Below are positions 1 to 32,431 of a stretch of DNA of 32,431 nt, one piece after another (position 1 is the stretch's first letter; the number at the start of each line of letters is the position of its first letter). The stretch comes from Branchiostoma floridae (Eukaryota > Chordata > Leptocardii > Amphioxiformes > Branchiostomatidae), in assembly GCF_000003815.2 (NCBI RefSeq), contig NC_049986.1, positions 18,663,373-18,695,803 of the forward strand, written 5' to 3'. The translations under genes and the position numbers were made by a program. The notes under the pieces were generated by a model. That model was not told the origin of the DNA. It searched no databases and worked only from the letters and a program-made list of their open reading frames with translations.

Positions 1-94
1 TCATTCATAAATTGGAGAGCACCCCAACACATTCCAAGCAACTCTCTTTGTTGACCATAGTGACCGTGAACGTAACGTCCTTTTGTCCCCGTAG

Positions 95-32431
<32,337 letters not shown>

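Overview
This window looks like animal nuclear DNA. Short coding exons with good GT...AG borders alternate with AT-rich introns that carry foldback elements, a tRNA-derived SINE and minisatellites. The EGF/VWD domain mix, the exon style and the SINE suggest an invertebrate deuterostome, most likely a lancelet (Branchiostoma); this is inference without a database search. There is no bacterial gene organisation.

I read the whole window as part of one very large plus-strand gene, open at both ends (no start codon, no terminal stop), with about 40 exons. It would encode an extracellular mosaic protein. Region by region: (1) 95-5223 holds TIL, TILa/EGF-like, a von Willebrand D domain split over three exons, C8, TIL, TILa and a first EGF. 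(2) 5757-14684 holds thirteen EGF exons, each exactly 114 nt and phase 1-1, mostly calcium-binding and Notch-like. (3) 14850-19252 holds a repeated cassette of a short EGF exon plus a Ser/Asp-rich exon; the full-length EGF exon that led the first cassette is truncated in every later copy. Two cassettes are an apparently identical 947-bp tandem duplication. (4) 19736-24264 and 24950-29233 are two giant acidic exons (about 4.5 and 4.3 kb) made of phosphophoryn-like Ser/Asp/Glu repeats of two families: a 63/66-nt unit (like SDSDSSDSQEEDDDTSSSPADE, split in the entries) and a 45/60-nt unit (DVSDSTSEDDSVSGG). (5) 29465-30256 holds another acidic exon fused to EGF, and a last EGF. (6) 30735-32431 starts a second VWD module with nearly the same exon lengths as the first, running into a C8 exon cut by the window end.

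Nearly all EGF and acidic exons begin and end in phase 1, so any of them can be duplicated, lost or skipped without breaking the frame, which explains the layout. The likely product is a secreted or matrix protein with disulphide-linked VWD assembly modules, a calcium-rigidified EGF rod and long disordered, highly anionic, phosphorylatable segments. Its role cannot be read from the sequence.

Caveats: there are two N gaps (162 and exactly 100 nt). The giant acidic exons are broken by clustered single-base frame errors near 21145-21265, 27478-27545 and 28198-28230, which may be assembly errors. One further frame change (18639-18735) is self-compensating.
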